DNA from: Planctomycetaceae bacterium
GTDB lineage: Bacteria; Planctomycetota; Planctomycetia; Pirellulales; Lacipirellulaceae
DNA: 64,000 nucleotides
Direction: 5' to 3'
Assembly: GCA_002702655.1 (NCBI GenBank)
Contig: PABB01000080.1
Location: 172,188-236,187, forward strand
Below the pieces are notes generated by a model. That model was not told the DNA's origin. It saw nothing but the letters and a program-made list of their open reading frames with translations, and did no database searches. Positions within the stretch are counted from its first letter, which is position 1, and every line of letters starts with the position of its first letter. This document shows, piece after piece, positions 44,036 to 52,266 of the stretch. The position numbers and the translations under genes are program-made.

Positions 44036-46405
44036 TCAGTGGGCGTCGGCAGCTCCTTCCGCGGTCTCGGTCCCGCGGCGGACGACGCGCACGCCGAACA
44101 CGCCTCCGGCGAAGTTGCCCGGATGGGCCTGGAACTTGACCGACGCCTTGTCATTCCCGCGGGTCCGCTCCAGCGGCAACGGGTAGGTGCGGTCCCAGAA
44201 CTTGCCGGGGTCGTCTTGGTGCAACGACTCGGTCGCCAGTTTCTCGCCGTCCAGCAGCACGTCGAACGATCGCTCGCCCGTCTCGCCGCCCCAGTAGGTA
44301 ACGATCAAGTCGGCCGGGCCTTCCTCGGGCAGGGAAATATCAAACGAGAACCAGCCGCCCTCCCAAGCGTGGCGGAACTTCTTGCCGCCGAAGTCCCCGG
44401 CGCCCGTGTTCTCGCCCTGGACGTTATGGTCGCGCTCGGGCTGCATTTCGCCAATGACGAACAGGTCGACCGTGCGTGCGGCCAATTCCTGCTGACGCCG
44501 CCGCTCGGCTTCATACTGCTGCTGGCGCTGTTGCCATTGCTCGTTGGTGAATACGTCCCAGTACACCGCGTACGTGTGATCACGGACCGCGAAAAACGGA
44601 ATGAGCGTGAAATCGTCAGGACGTCCGACGCCGACGGTCTGCAGCTGCGGCGGATCCCCGCCAGTTTGCTTGAGCCACTGCGCCGGCGGCTGGTCGCCGG
44701 TGACGAGCACGGGCAATTGCGATTGCTGCGCGTCGTCAATCACGCCGGCGTACAGCAGCGGGCCGAGAAAAACGGCCACGCGGCGGTCGTTGTCCGGCAT
44801 CGACTCCAGACGCAACGTCATCGGCACGGCGACCTCGACCACGTCGCCGTCTTGCCAAGTCCGCTGGATCGCAGCGTACGCTTCTGCCGCCGGCACGTCC
44901 GAGACTTCCTCGCCATTGATGCGCAGCTGAAATCCGTCGCGACACCAGGACGGGCGGCGGATGTGCAACGTAAACTCGCGCGGCTCGTCGCAGCCAATTT
45001 CCAGTCGCGTGGCGCCACGGTTCGGCAACTCGGCCAGCTGCCGCACGCGTACCCCCGCGTCGCGCCAATCCAGTGCCGACGAAATGTACTGATTGACGTA
45101 CAAATCGCTGCCGCCGTCGGCGTAGATGTACTCGGCGTAGCGGACGTGGTTCTCCATGCCCGAGCCGCTGCAGCAGGTGAACGTTTCGGGCCCCATGAAC
45201 GGTTTGGTCGACCCGGCGGCCAGCGGCACGAAGTAGCACACCATGCCGGTCATGTTGTTTTGCGATGCGAGAATGTGGTTCCACAACGCCCGTTCCGCAT
45301 AGTCGGCGTAGGCCGCTTGCGGATCGGCGGCGAACAAAAGCGACGTGAGCTTGAGCATGTTGTACGTATTGCAGGTCTCGGTCGTGTTGGCGCCCAGCCG
45401 GTCGTTCAATTGGTCCGGCGGACCGAGGTGCTCGCCCAGGCTGTTGCCGCCGGTGACGTACGAGTGATGCTGGACAATCGTTTGCCAGAAAAACCGCGCG
45501 ATCGTCGCGAACTTCTCCTCGCCGGTGATCGCGGCGATTTTGGCGGCGCCAATGATCTTGGGGATCTGCGTATTGGCGTGCTTGCCCGCCAATTCATCGC
45601 GCTGCGCCGCGAGCGGATCGAGGATCGCGCGGTGGTAGAACAGTTTGGCGAGGTCCATGTACTTCTGCTCGCCGGTGATCTCGTACAACTCGGCAAGCGA
45701 CTCGTTCATGCCGCCAAACTCGCAGGCCAACATCTGCTGCCACTGCCGCGGCGTGAGTTCGGCGGTGACGTCGTCGGTCCAATCGGCCAGCCCCACTGCT
45801 ACGTCCAGCGCCTGCTGGTTGTCGCAGAACCGGTAGGCGTCGATCAAACCGGCGAACTCCTTGTGCAGCGTGTACCAGGGAACCCACGCGCCGTTCAGAT
45901 CGAACCCGGCCGAGCGGATGTCCCCGCGCGCGACTTCCGCAAAGACGCGGCGGCCTTCGGGAATCGCTGCCACATAACCGTCGCCGCTTGCGGTTTGGCA
46001 CTCGGCCAATTCAGCGACGATCGCGTCGACCCGGCGGTTGAACTCCTCGTCGCCCGTTGCATGGTACATTCGAGCGCAGGCGCTCAGGTAATGTCCTAAG
46101 CTATGGCCGGCTATGCTGAGGGATTCCCAACCGCCGTAGACGGGCGCCTTCGGCTCCAGCCCCGCCTCCTTGCGATACCAACTGAGCAAACGGTCCGGCT
46201 TGAGCGACAGCAGATACGCCGCGTCGGCATCCATGGCGGCCTTGAACGGCCCGTCGAGCAGCTTCACGTCCTTGACGCCAAAGTGGTGCACTTCGGACGG
46301 CTGGACCGCCGTGGCTGAATACGCCACGAGGGAGACGCAAGAACTTATGCCGAGCGCAGCGGCAACAAGGGATTTTTGCCACAATTGAGCGATAGCAAAT
46401 AACAT
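44036..46405 (-). CDS. GH127 beta-L-arabinofuranosidase (DUF1680)
   Basis: 789 residues from the ATG at 46405; a GTG 18 bases earlier is possible. A hydrophobic signal region follows (KSLVAAALGISSCVSLVAYSATA). The GH127 pattern is complete: SIAGHSLGHYLSACARMYHATGD near residue 100, the Glu-Cys motif ETCNTYNMLKLT and the FTCCSGSGMENH motif, whose Cys residues with the earlier Cys and Glu form the zinc-thiolate catalytic site. The C-terminal 200 residues are beta-rich (DUF4986-like) and end with a lectin-like FDVLLDGEKLATESL domain. It releases beta-L-arabinofuranose from arabinan-type side chains and pairs well with the arabinanase downstream. Confidence 0.92.
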   Translation of the reverse strand: MLFAIAQLWQKSLVAAALGISSCVSLVAYSATAVQPSEVHHFGVKDVKLLDGPFKAAMDADAAYLLSLKPDRLLSWYRKEAGLEPKAPVYGGWESLSIAGHSLGHYLSACARMYHATGDEEFNRRVDAIVAELAECQTASGDGYVAAIPEGRRVFAEVARGDIRSAGFDLNGAWVPWYTLHKEFAGLIDAYRFCDNQQALDVAVGLADWTDDVTAELTPRQWQQMLACEFGGMNESLAELYEITGEQKYMDLAKLFYHRAILDPLAAQRDELAGKHANTQIPKIIGAAKIAAITGEEKFATIARFFWQTIVQHHSYVTGGNSLGEHLGPPDQLNDRLGANTTETCNTYNMLKLTSLLFAADPQAAYADYAERALWNHILASQNNMTGMVCYFVPLAAGSTKPFMGPETFTCCSGSGMENHVRYAEYIYADGGSDLYVNQYISSALDWRDAGVRVRQLAELPNRGATRLEIGCDEPREFTLHIRRPSWCRDGFQLRINGEEVSDVPAAEAYAAIQRTWQDGDVVEVAVPMTLRLESMPDNDRRVAVFLGPLLYAGVIDDAQQSQLPVLVTGDQPPAQWLKQTGGDPPQLQTVGVGRPDDFTLIPFFAVRDHTYAVYWDVFTNEQWQQRQQQYEAERRRQQELAARTVDLFVIGEMQPERDHNVQGENTGAGDFGGKKFRHAWEGGWFSFDISLPEEGPADLIVTYWGGETGERSFDVLLDGEKLATESLHQDDPGKFWDRTYPLPLERTRGNDKASVKFQAHPGNFAGGVFGVRVVRRGTETAEGAADAH

Positions 46406-46839
46406 CGGTGGAAAGTCTCTCACGGATGCGAGCGAATGCGGAAGGCGTCGTCGCGCGGGAGTAAATCACGGACCGGCGACGCCAGCGGGAGGAGTGACTC
46501 AATTCTAAGCCGACTCGCGGGGTGGCGGTATGCTTGGCTGCGGTTAAGTTGTGATCCATCGCACCGACGATTCGCCGCGAGTGATCGGGCGATGAAGCAC
46601 ATCTGGCCAGAACGTGCCGAGCCGGGATGCCGCGTCGCCGTGGACGCTGATTTGCCGCCACCTGCGAACCCGCCGAAGATTGATGCCCCGATTCGCCACC
46701 TCCCAGCGAATTCACGGGCTCCCTCGACGAACGCCGACTGCCAACGATTCGGGCCGTGCTATCGCCGGGCGGGGCCGACGTCTTGCGGGCGGGGGGCCCG
46801 CTCGGTATCCTTGGGAGATTGTCGGCGGTCCGCCGCCCA
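46406..46839. other. Spacer between the pectin locus and the tRNA fragment
   Basis: 434 bases, no supported gene. It holds the promoter of the GH127/GH43 arm and, next to 46840, the native promoter of the interrupted tRNA gene. No clear repeat or hairpin was noted. Confidence 0.4.
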
Positions 46840-46882
46840 CGGGCTGTAGCTCAGCTTGGCTAGAGCGCTGCGTTCGGGACGC
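46840..46882 (+). pseudogene. 5' fragment of tRNA-Pro(CGG), cut in the anticodon arm (probable attachment site)
   Basis: CGGGCTG-TA-GCTC-AGCTTGGCTA-GAGC-G-CTGCG-TTCGGGA-CGC gives the 5' acceptor strand, a complete D-arm, the anticodon stem and a 7-base loop with anticodon CGG (46875-46877). After the third base of the 3' anticodon-stem strand the match ends: the next bases TGAAAGAGCC cannot supply the rest of the stem, the variable loop, the T-arm or the acceptor strand. An integrase gene begins 111 bases later, so this is best read as the chromosomal left half of a tRNA gene split by integration, with the crossover in the anticodon region. Confidence 0.8.
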
Positions 46883-46993
46883 TGAAAGAGCCTTCTATTC
46901 CCCGAAGAAAACTGGCAATATCGTCCAAAGCACTACTTTTTACGGCAGTCTTGCACTACAATTATTTTCATCAGCGAACCTGCTTCTCGTTCG

Positions 46994-48301
46994 ATGAAGT
47001 GCAAGACAAAGATGCCCGCCACCAAGCACAAAAAGAAGCGCATTCCGAAGCTAAAGTTCACGACCAACCGCAACATCGGTTGGCATGTTTCGTACCGCGA
47101 TCCAAAGTCTGGAACGCCCAAGAAGCATCGCTTCGGCAACCTCTCTCGTGGTGAAGCCGCAGCGGAGTACGAGACATGGCTGCTTCAGTATCTGACTGGC
47201 AAAGTGGTTCCGTCTAAGAAAAAGAAGTCGGCTCCAGATCCCACCTCCCAATCAACAAACGCCAAGGCCAAAGCGATACCGGGTAGCCTGCTTTTGGTTG
47301 CCTCCAGCCTCATGCGTTTTGACGAGCAACGCACGCGAAATGATGGAGAACCACGTCGAAGTGGGACTATTTCCCGGCAGCACTTAGAAACTCGGAAACA
47401 TGCGATTAGGCTCTTTCTGCGGTTCATCAACGAACGGTACGGGGCGGATTCAGCGGCGACACACGTAATGGTGGGCGATTTGACCATGCACGATGTGGAG
47501 GCCTTCAATCAGCATGTGGCTGCGAATGGAAAATCGGCCAAACACGTCACCAAACAAATGAGCGTGGTCAAAGACATCATTCAGCGCGCTGGGCGTCCAG
47601 AGCACAGCTCCCAAACGCTTAGCTGGAATTGGGACTCACGCGACATCGTCCGCGGGAAGGCTGCCAAGACTCGTTCACTTCCCACACTGGAACAACTGAA
47701 GCGAATCCTGATTGCTTCGGAGAGCCGGGAGCAGGCAATCATATGGTTAGGTATTGGACTTGGCTTTGGACAGGCCGACATATCGGCGATTCACGTTGGC
47801 CAGATTGACAAACAGGGCTACGATTTGCGGCGTGGGAAGACGCAGATTGAGCGGTACGGTGAAACGCCTCCGATGGTTTGGAACGCGATCACGAAGTATC
47901 TGAAAGAAACGTCGCGGTCGGAGGGTGAGCTTCTATTTATCACCCGACGAGGCCAGCCGCTTGTCCACGGCAATCGCTGTGATGCAATCCGCCTATGGTG
48001 GGACAAGCTTCGCATCGAACTTGATGAAACAAATGAAACTCTTAGCGGCTTTTACGTTTTGCGTCATCTGGGTGCTACCGAATTCGGCTCCCGGCCTGGC
48101 TGCTCCTTGGCTGACATGCGGCGCTGGCTTGGGCACACTGCAACGAGTACCATCGCCGATGTCTACATGCGGCCGGTTGCTCCTGAGCACCGAAAGCTAA
48201 TCGAATGGGTACGGCAAGCACTGTTGACGGGGAAAGCCAATCTTCGTTCTACGGTGAAGGGCAAGAAGCGGACCGCGAAGAAGTCAGTTAGTGCTGAGTG
48301 A
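46994..48301 (+). CDS. Tyrosine recombinase (integrase)
   Basis: 435 residues from the ATG at 46994 (another ATG at 47012). An N-terminal Lys-rich arm-type region is followed by a SAM-like core-binding domain (about 110-230) and the catalytic domain. Box II reads GFYVLRHLGATEFGS (the usual H-x-L-R-H with Tyr for the first His), then MRRWLGHTATSTIADVYMRP with the His/Trp position and the nucleophile Tyr. Box I reads GIGLGFGQADISAIHV, where active recombinases normally have an Arg; Gln stands there. As I remember it, many planctomycete integrases have this GFG-N/Q-x-D form, so the protein may still work. It lies directly beside the tRNA half-site, as an integrase should. Confidence 0.88.
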   Translation: MKCKTKMPATKHKKKRIPKLKFTTNRNIGWHVSYRDPKSGTPKKHRFGNLSRGEAAAEYETWLLQYLTGKVVPSKKKKSAPDPTSQSTNAKAKAIPGSLLLVASSLMRFDEQRTRNDGEPRRSGTISRQHLETRKHAIRLFLRFINERYGADSAATHVMVGDLTMHDVEAFNQHVAANGKSAKHVTKQMSVVKDIIQRAGRPEHSSQTLSWNWDSRDIVRGKAAKTRSLPTLEQLKRILIASESREQAIIWLGIGLGFGQADISAIHVGQIDKQGYDLRRGKTQIERYGETPPMVWNAITKYLKETSRSEGELLFITRRGQPLVHGNRCDAIRLWWDKLRIELDETNETLSGFYVLRHLGATEFGSRPGCSLADMRRWLGHTATSTIADVYMRPVAPEHRKLIEWVRQALLTGKANLRSTVKGKKRTAKKSVSAE

Positions 48302-48302
48302 G

Positions 48303-48344
48303 AAAAAACCGTGTCGAACGACCACGGTTGGCCGCTCGACACGG
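48303..48344 (-). terminator. Rho-independent terminator reading leftward
   Basis: On the minus strand a 12-bp stem with one mismatch (48333-48344 with 48309-48320) and a 12-nt loop runs into six T (48303-48308). It lies 17 bases beyond the stop of the excisionase-like gene and abuts the integrase stop, so it may insulate both convergent units. Confidence 0.8.
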
Positions 48345-48360
48345 CAGATCCTAGCTGGTA

Positions 48361-48627
48361 TCAGGTGAACTCTGCGAGGTCCGGATGAATCAACACGCTT
48401 TTGGGATTTGAAGTCGGCCCATTTCTAAGCCGATTCTCTTCCCATGCTTCGACGTCGCAGACTCTGGCGTATCGAATTCTGCCACGTTGCTCAAAGGGGA
48501 GTTCGCCCGCAAGCATGGCTTCGATAACTGCCTGACGACGCATTCGTTGTTGCTTCCGAATCTCCTCAACCGTCAACCAGCGCGCACGGTGCCGTTTATG
48601 GCACCCGGCACACTCACGTGTGGTCAA
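48361..48627 (-). CDS. Excisionase-like helix-turn-helix protein
   Basis: 88 residues if the TTG at 48627 is used, with GGAGG 4 bases before it; the frame is open to 48831, but the extra 68 residues look non-coding. The middle part, RWLTVEEIRKQQRMRRQAVIEAMLAGELPFEQRGRIRYARVCDVEAWEE, is the winged-helix pattern of Xis/AlpA-type proteins that bind DNA near attachment sites. A CAGCHKRH cysteine pair precedes it. It would steer the neighbouring integrase towards excision. It converges with the integrase gene and is the last gene of a minus-strand series that begins at 53,778. Confidence 0.65.
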   Translation of the reverse strand: MTTRECAGCHKRHRARWLTVEEIRKQQRMRRQAVIEAMLAGELPFEQRGRIRYARVCDVEAWEENRLRNGPTSNPKSVLIHPDLAEFT

Positions 48628-48922
48628 AACGCCTCCAATACGCTGGATGCGTCTCGACGCCAAGGCACCCTGCGTCGAGCGGTGACCACTGGGCCAGGAT
48701 GCGGGCCCCGGGCCGGTTGCATCGCTGCCGGTTAGGGCTTGTGCGCTCTGGTCAACAAGCACCACACAATGCAACGTACTCGGCATTTTGCGCCACTTTG
48801 GAAGTGACTCACCGGGCGAGTGGCTGACCAAGCCGGACGCCTGTTACTGGTTCCGCCAGTGGTGGCTGCCGCTGCACTATTAGCGTAGCTGGACGGGGAG
48901 AAACTCGTCAAGTTTTGGGACG

Positions 48923-49882
48923 CTATGCAGCCTGTTCCAGCACATTCTCAGCCATTTGAGCTGCTCTCAATACGATTCGCTGGAGATCGGGGTCGCAATG
49001 GCGTCCGAGGAATCCCTCTCTTAGACCTGACAGAAAGTCCTTTCCTTCTTTGATTCCTGTTTTGGGATTTCCGTTTATTAGCGTTGATCTTTTCTCGGTG
49101 GGGGAGTTGATCAAATCTTGAGGGGGTGTTGATCTTTTCTTTCGATCGGCAGCCGCCGGACGCGGCACACGGCTGCTGCTCTGCTCCTTCCGGCAACGAC
49201 CAGCCTGCCTGGGACGAACCAGCGAGATCATGGCCCCGTCAATGAAAAGCTGTCCGTAGCAGTTCTCGTTCTGCTTAGAAACGGGCTGCGTATTGAGGTA
49301 ACCACGGTCAACAAGCCGCTGCAGGACGCGAGAGGTTGTCCCTCGATGGACGCCGGTCCAGGCTTCAAACTCAGCGTAGGTAAAGCGCGCGTAGAATTCA
49401 TCGGTCTTTAGGCGCTGCATCGGCTTTCTTTGTGGAATGCGGCGAAGGAAGTAGGCGAAGCAGAGCAGCGCCTCAACCGTGGTGGCGCCGCCTCGGGCGA
49501 TATGCCGAAGGACCTTTCTGGCCACGGGCTTGAGCCTGGGTTGCTTCTCGCCCAGTTGCTCGTTGGCCTCGAATTCGGTGGCCAGAACTGGCAACAGCTC
49601 GTCAAGCTTTTCAACCGCTGTTTGAATTTCGCCCTCCGACAGCCTGCGGTTACCCTTCCGTTGCGACTGGCAATTGATGATTCGATAAAGAGACACGCTG
49701 CTTTCTTGATGCAAGGCGGCCATTTCGAGCCGCCCGGCGAACACGCGCACCTCGTTTCTGCGAAATAGGCCCTGGCGGTAGCCTTCAAGGATTGCCATAA
49801 GCGCTGCCTCGGGCACTTGGGCGTAGCCGCCTGAGAATTGACGATAACGAATGCTCTTCTTGTCTTGTCGTTGCTGTGACAT
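48923..49882 (-). CDS. Winged-helix DNA-binding protein, possible replication or regulatory protein
   Basis: 319 residues from the ATG at 49882 (GGAAACC upstream); ATG 49891 and TTG 49930 are in frame too. The N-terminal part (QFSGGYAQVPEAALMAILEGYRQGLFRRNEVRVFAGRLEM) is helical, and a winged helix follows at about 170-230: RFTYAEFEAWTGVHRGTTSRVLQRLVDRGYLNTQPVSKQNENCYGQLFIDG. The last 90 residues are basic and disordered. A Rep-like initiator for the excised element is one possibility, a transcription regulator another. About 300 bases separate it from the excisionase-like gene and hold nothing I can name. Confidence 0.6.
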   Translation of the reverse strand: MSQQRQDKKSIRYRQFSGGYAQVPEAALMAILEGYRQGLFRRNEVRVFAGRLEMAALHQESSVSLYRIINCQSQRKGNRRLSEGEIQTAVEKLDELLPVLATEFEANEQLGEKQPRLKPVARKVLRHIARGGATTVEALLCFAYFLRRIPQRKPMQRLKTDEFYARFTYAEFEAWTGVHRGTTSRVLQRLVDRGYLNTQPVSKQNENCYGQLFIDGAMISLVRPRQAGRCRKEQSSSRVPRPAAADRKKRSTPPQDLINSPTEKRSTLINGNPKTGIKEGKDFLSGLREGFLGRHCDPDLQRIVLRAAQMAENVLEQAA

Positions 49883-50270
49883 GGTTTCCATCCCAAAGTT
49901 GGGGCGAAGACTGCCATATTCAGGACGCAAAAAACCTGTACGACCTATGTCGTTTGACCGTTGACTGTTTGAGGGAATTGCTGTTACCGTTGGATTGCGA
50001 GTCCCGGAACAGCTAGTTCCATCTTTTCAGCCAGCCTGGTCAAAGGCTTGCTGTCTTCTGATTCATCTTCGCCGCTAATCCATTTTCTGAATTCCTAAAA
50101 GTGGGGCAGCGGCGAAGATCGCCATTCCGCCCACGTCGTTAAGTAGTCGGAATCACCCTAGCAGGCACAATGCGAAGCTGTCACCAGGTTAAGTTTTGGC
50201 AGGACCAAGAGTAATTCTAGGTAGGGTCGTCAGAGATGGCCTCGCGTGGGTAGCAGAAATGCTATCGCCG
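49883..50270. other. Spacer between two minus-strand element genes
   Basis: 388 bases without a supported gene. A short palindrome GGAAC-AGCTA-GTTCC lies near 50013-50027 and could be an operator; I see no clear iterons or terminator. Confidence 0.4.
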
Positions 50271-50816
50271 TTACGGTAAAAACCTCCCAGACGCGGGATC
50301 ATTAAGAGAGCCAGCCCAAATCTGAAAGGCTTCTTCAGCCTCTATGGTTAGCTGGGGATCTGAGGCCTCGATGTCTTCGAGAAATCCTCCTTCGTCAAAG
50401 GACAAGACGGCAATCGCGTGAGCGTTTCGAAAGATGCGCAGCCCGAGTAAGGTGTTTTTTTTCTCGAACGTTTCTGGCGAGGTGCCGAAGAGCCATGGAG
50501 GAATCGGGGCAATGGACTCAGGAGCGTTGCAGATCGGCAGCGGCTCAAACCAACTGACAACTCCCTTCATGACAGAATACGCTTCGTCTACGAGTTCCGC
50601 GGAATAGATCTCTTTTGAAGGAATTCCTACTGCGAGCGATTGAAAGGCTTGAGATTGCAGCGCGCATCCGCCTTCTGCCTCCAGGTGGTCGAAGATGTAG
50701 AGCCATCGTGGATGAGGCAGTGAGACGACGAAGTATCGGCCACGCCAATCTGAGTAGGCAACAAACCATCGGGGGCTGTCCATGATGACTCGCTGAATGG
50801 TGGGTGAGGCCAGCAT
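50271..50816 (-). CDS. Hypothetical element protein
   Basis: 181 residues from the ATG at 50816, chosen because GGAG lies 8 bases upstream; a TTG at 50861 is less likely. No signal peptide or membrane segment. The sequence is rich in aromatic residues (DSPRWFVAYSDWRGRYFVVSLPHPRWLYIFDHLEAEGG) and ends with an acidic helical region (DIEASDPQLTIEAEEAFQIWAG). I recognise no family. It lies between the winged-helix gene and the adenine methylase gene on the same strand. Confidence 0.55.
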   Translation of the reverse strand: MLASPTIQRVIMDSPRWFVAYSDWRGRYFVVSLPHPRWLYIFDHLEAEGGCALQSQAFQSLAVGIPSKEIYSAELVDEAYSVMKGVVSWFEPLPICNAPESIAPIPPWLFGTSPETFEKKNTLLGLRIFRNAHAIAVLSFDEGGFLEDIEASDPQLTIEAEEAFQIWAGSLNDPASGRFLP

Positions 50817-50951
50817 TTCAGAGCACTCCAATATTCTCAGTTTTCGCAGCAGTGAACGCAATCCTGTCCCGCTCCGTTGGGAAACTGGGGGGCCGGTGAT
50901 GCAAGGCGGCCTGTATCGCGTCGAGATCGAGAAGGTTGCGCGTGGGACGGA

Positions 50952-51884
50952 TCATTTGCGCACCAACAACACTTCCGGCGCGGGGTCATTGGTCTGCTTC
51001 CGTCCAGCAATATGGTGCCAAGTCCATTCGGATTCAGGGTACAGGTCGCGAACAATTGGATGATCGTAGAATCGGGAGACAAGTCGCGCGCGGCGAAAAC
51101 GCAAGAGTTCTCGACTGAGTTGCTCAGTCTGTTTCAGAGTGAAATGAAATTTGTACTTGTCGCCTGGTCCACCTGGAAACGGCTGGTCGCAGTAAATGGC
51201 GTGCTGCGGAAGGTCTTTGCATTTTGCAAGGAACGCGAATGCGTCCATGCTGGAGAACGTTGCCCGGCGAAGCGACCGGCGCCAGGCGTTGATAGAGCGG
51301 ATGGCGCTCTGAAAGCGAACTGCGGAATCGCCGCCGCCTGCGGCCCAGCGAAGAGCGAGCTTGGCGTCAAACTCAGTCTTGGTCCCTGCTGAGCCGCTTC
51401 GGGCGAGCCAGGATGCCACGAACATGTGCTCGGCCCAGCGAAGGACTGTTTCTTGATCGAGCGAGTCACAGCCATCAGAGCGTTCCTCCATCTTGCGACA
51501 AACGCCTTGGCTTTCGGTGAGATCGTCGGGATGAAGGGCATGGCGGCGAAGGCGGCGATAGAGCTTTGGGCCAAGGACGTCATCGGAGACGACGCGCGCC
51601 AGCGTTATCACTCCCTTGTGCAAGTCGTTTACAAGGATCGTGCGAGCCCGAATGTAAGGTATCTCTGCCATACTGCCGGCAAAGGGGACTCCAACCCAAT
51701 TGGCGTCTTTGAGCAACTGACCCACTGCAGGTCCAAGTAAGCGGGCCGAACCAAACCAGGGCGCAATCGCGCCGATTGCAGGGAGTCTTTCCTTAGCAAG
51801 ATCAATCGCAGTGTAATCGTCCCACAGTGACGCCTGCGCTTGTTGCGGTTTCGGCCTAAGCAAATGTCCATCCTGTCGTTTCAT
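50952..51884 (-). CDS. D12-class adenine DNA methyltransferase-like protein with DQPF motif
   Basis: 310 residues from the ATG at 51884. The N-terminal region IAPWFGSARLLGPAVGQLLKDANWVGVPFAGSMAEIPYIRARTILVNDLH follows the D12 (Dam-like) order: substrate Gly-rich motif, SAM-binding FAGSM and VNDLH. A helical insertion comes next, and then the catalytic motif in AIYCDQPFPGGPGDKYKFHFT, followed by RARLVSRFYDHP. The catalytic motif is normally DPPY; here it is D-Q-P-F, which keeps the Asp, the second Pro and an aromatic residue. Activity is therefore uncertain. In mobile elements such enzymes usually protect against restriction. Confidence 0.75.
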   Translation of the reverse strand: MKRQDGHLLRPKPQQAQASLWDDYTAIDLAKERLPAIGAIAPWFGSARLLGPAVGQLLKDANWVGVPFAGSMAEIPYIRARTILVNDLHKGVITLARVVSDDVLGPKLYRRLRRHALHPDDLTESQGVCRKMEERSDGCDSLDQETVLRWAEHMFVASWLARSGSAGTKTEFDAKLALRWAAGGGDSAVRFQSAIRSINAWRRSLRRATFSSMDAFAFLAKCKDLPQHAIYCDQPFPGGPGDKYKFHFTLKQTEQLSRELLRFRRARLVSRFYDHPIVRDLYPESEWTWHHIAGRKQTNDPAPEVLLVRK

Positions 51885-51944
51885 CTCATTGCGGAATCGA
51901 CAAATACAAGGGAGGCCGGTGGTGCATGGCGGCCTCAAGGAACC

Positions 51945-52208
51945 TTAGAACGAGATATCCTCGGAAGAACCGTTATTCCCGTTTTGCTCGCTCTGCTCGT
52001 ACAAGTACGAGTGAACCTGGTCCGCTACCTTGATCAGGAGCGGCAGATCCTCGCGGGCAAAACTTGAAGAACCTCTCCACTGGTCCTCTTCGTTCTTGTA
52101 GAGAGTCTGGAATTGGACCTTGCGGGGAGCGTCGTCGCCATTCTCGAAAATAGCGGCTTTCACTCGTCCGATGCGAACTTGATGAACGGGCTTATTCTTT
52201 GCAGCCAT
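51945..52208 (-). CDS. Small element protein, beta-beta-alpha type (paralogue 1)
   Basis: 87 residues from the ATG at 52208, with AAAGGAGAT at an ideal distance. The sequence HQVRIGRVKAAIFENGDDAPRKVQFQTLYKNEEDQWRGSSSFAREDLPLLIKVADQVHSYLYEQ is predicted as several strands and one long helix. Similar small proteins are common in mobile elements of many bacteria; the layout is like that of PC4-type single-strand DNA-binding proteins, which is my inference. It resembles the 106-residue protein at 53458-53778, with a shared YK-x-x-D-x-W core followed by a helix ending in EQ-N. Confidence 0.65.
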   Translation of the reverse strand: MAAKNKPVHQVRIGRVKAAIFENGDDAPRKVQFQTLYKNEEDQWRGSSSFAREDLPLLIKVADQVHSYLYEQSEQNGNNGSSEDISF

Positions 52209-52266
52209 CGTCACATCTCCTTTCTTGCCACATTCGGGCACAAAAGTAGGGAACAAATAAGGGACC

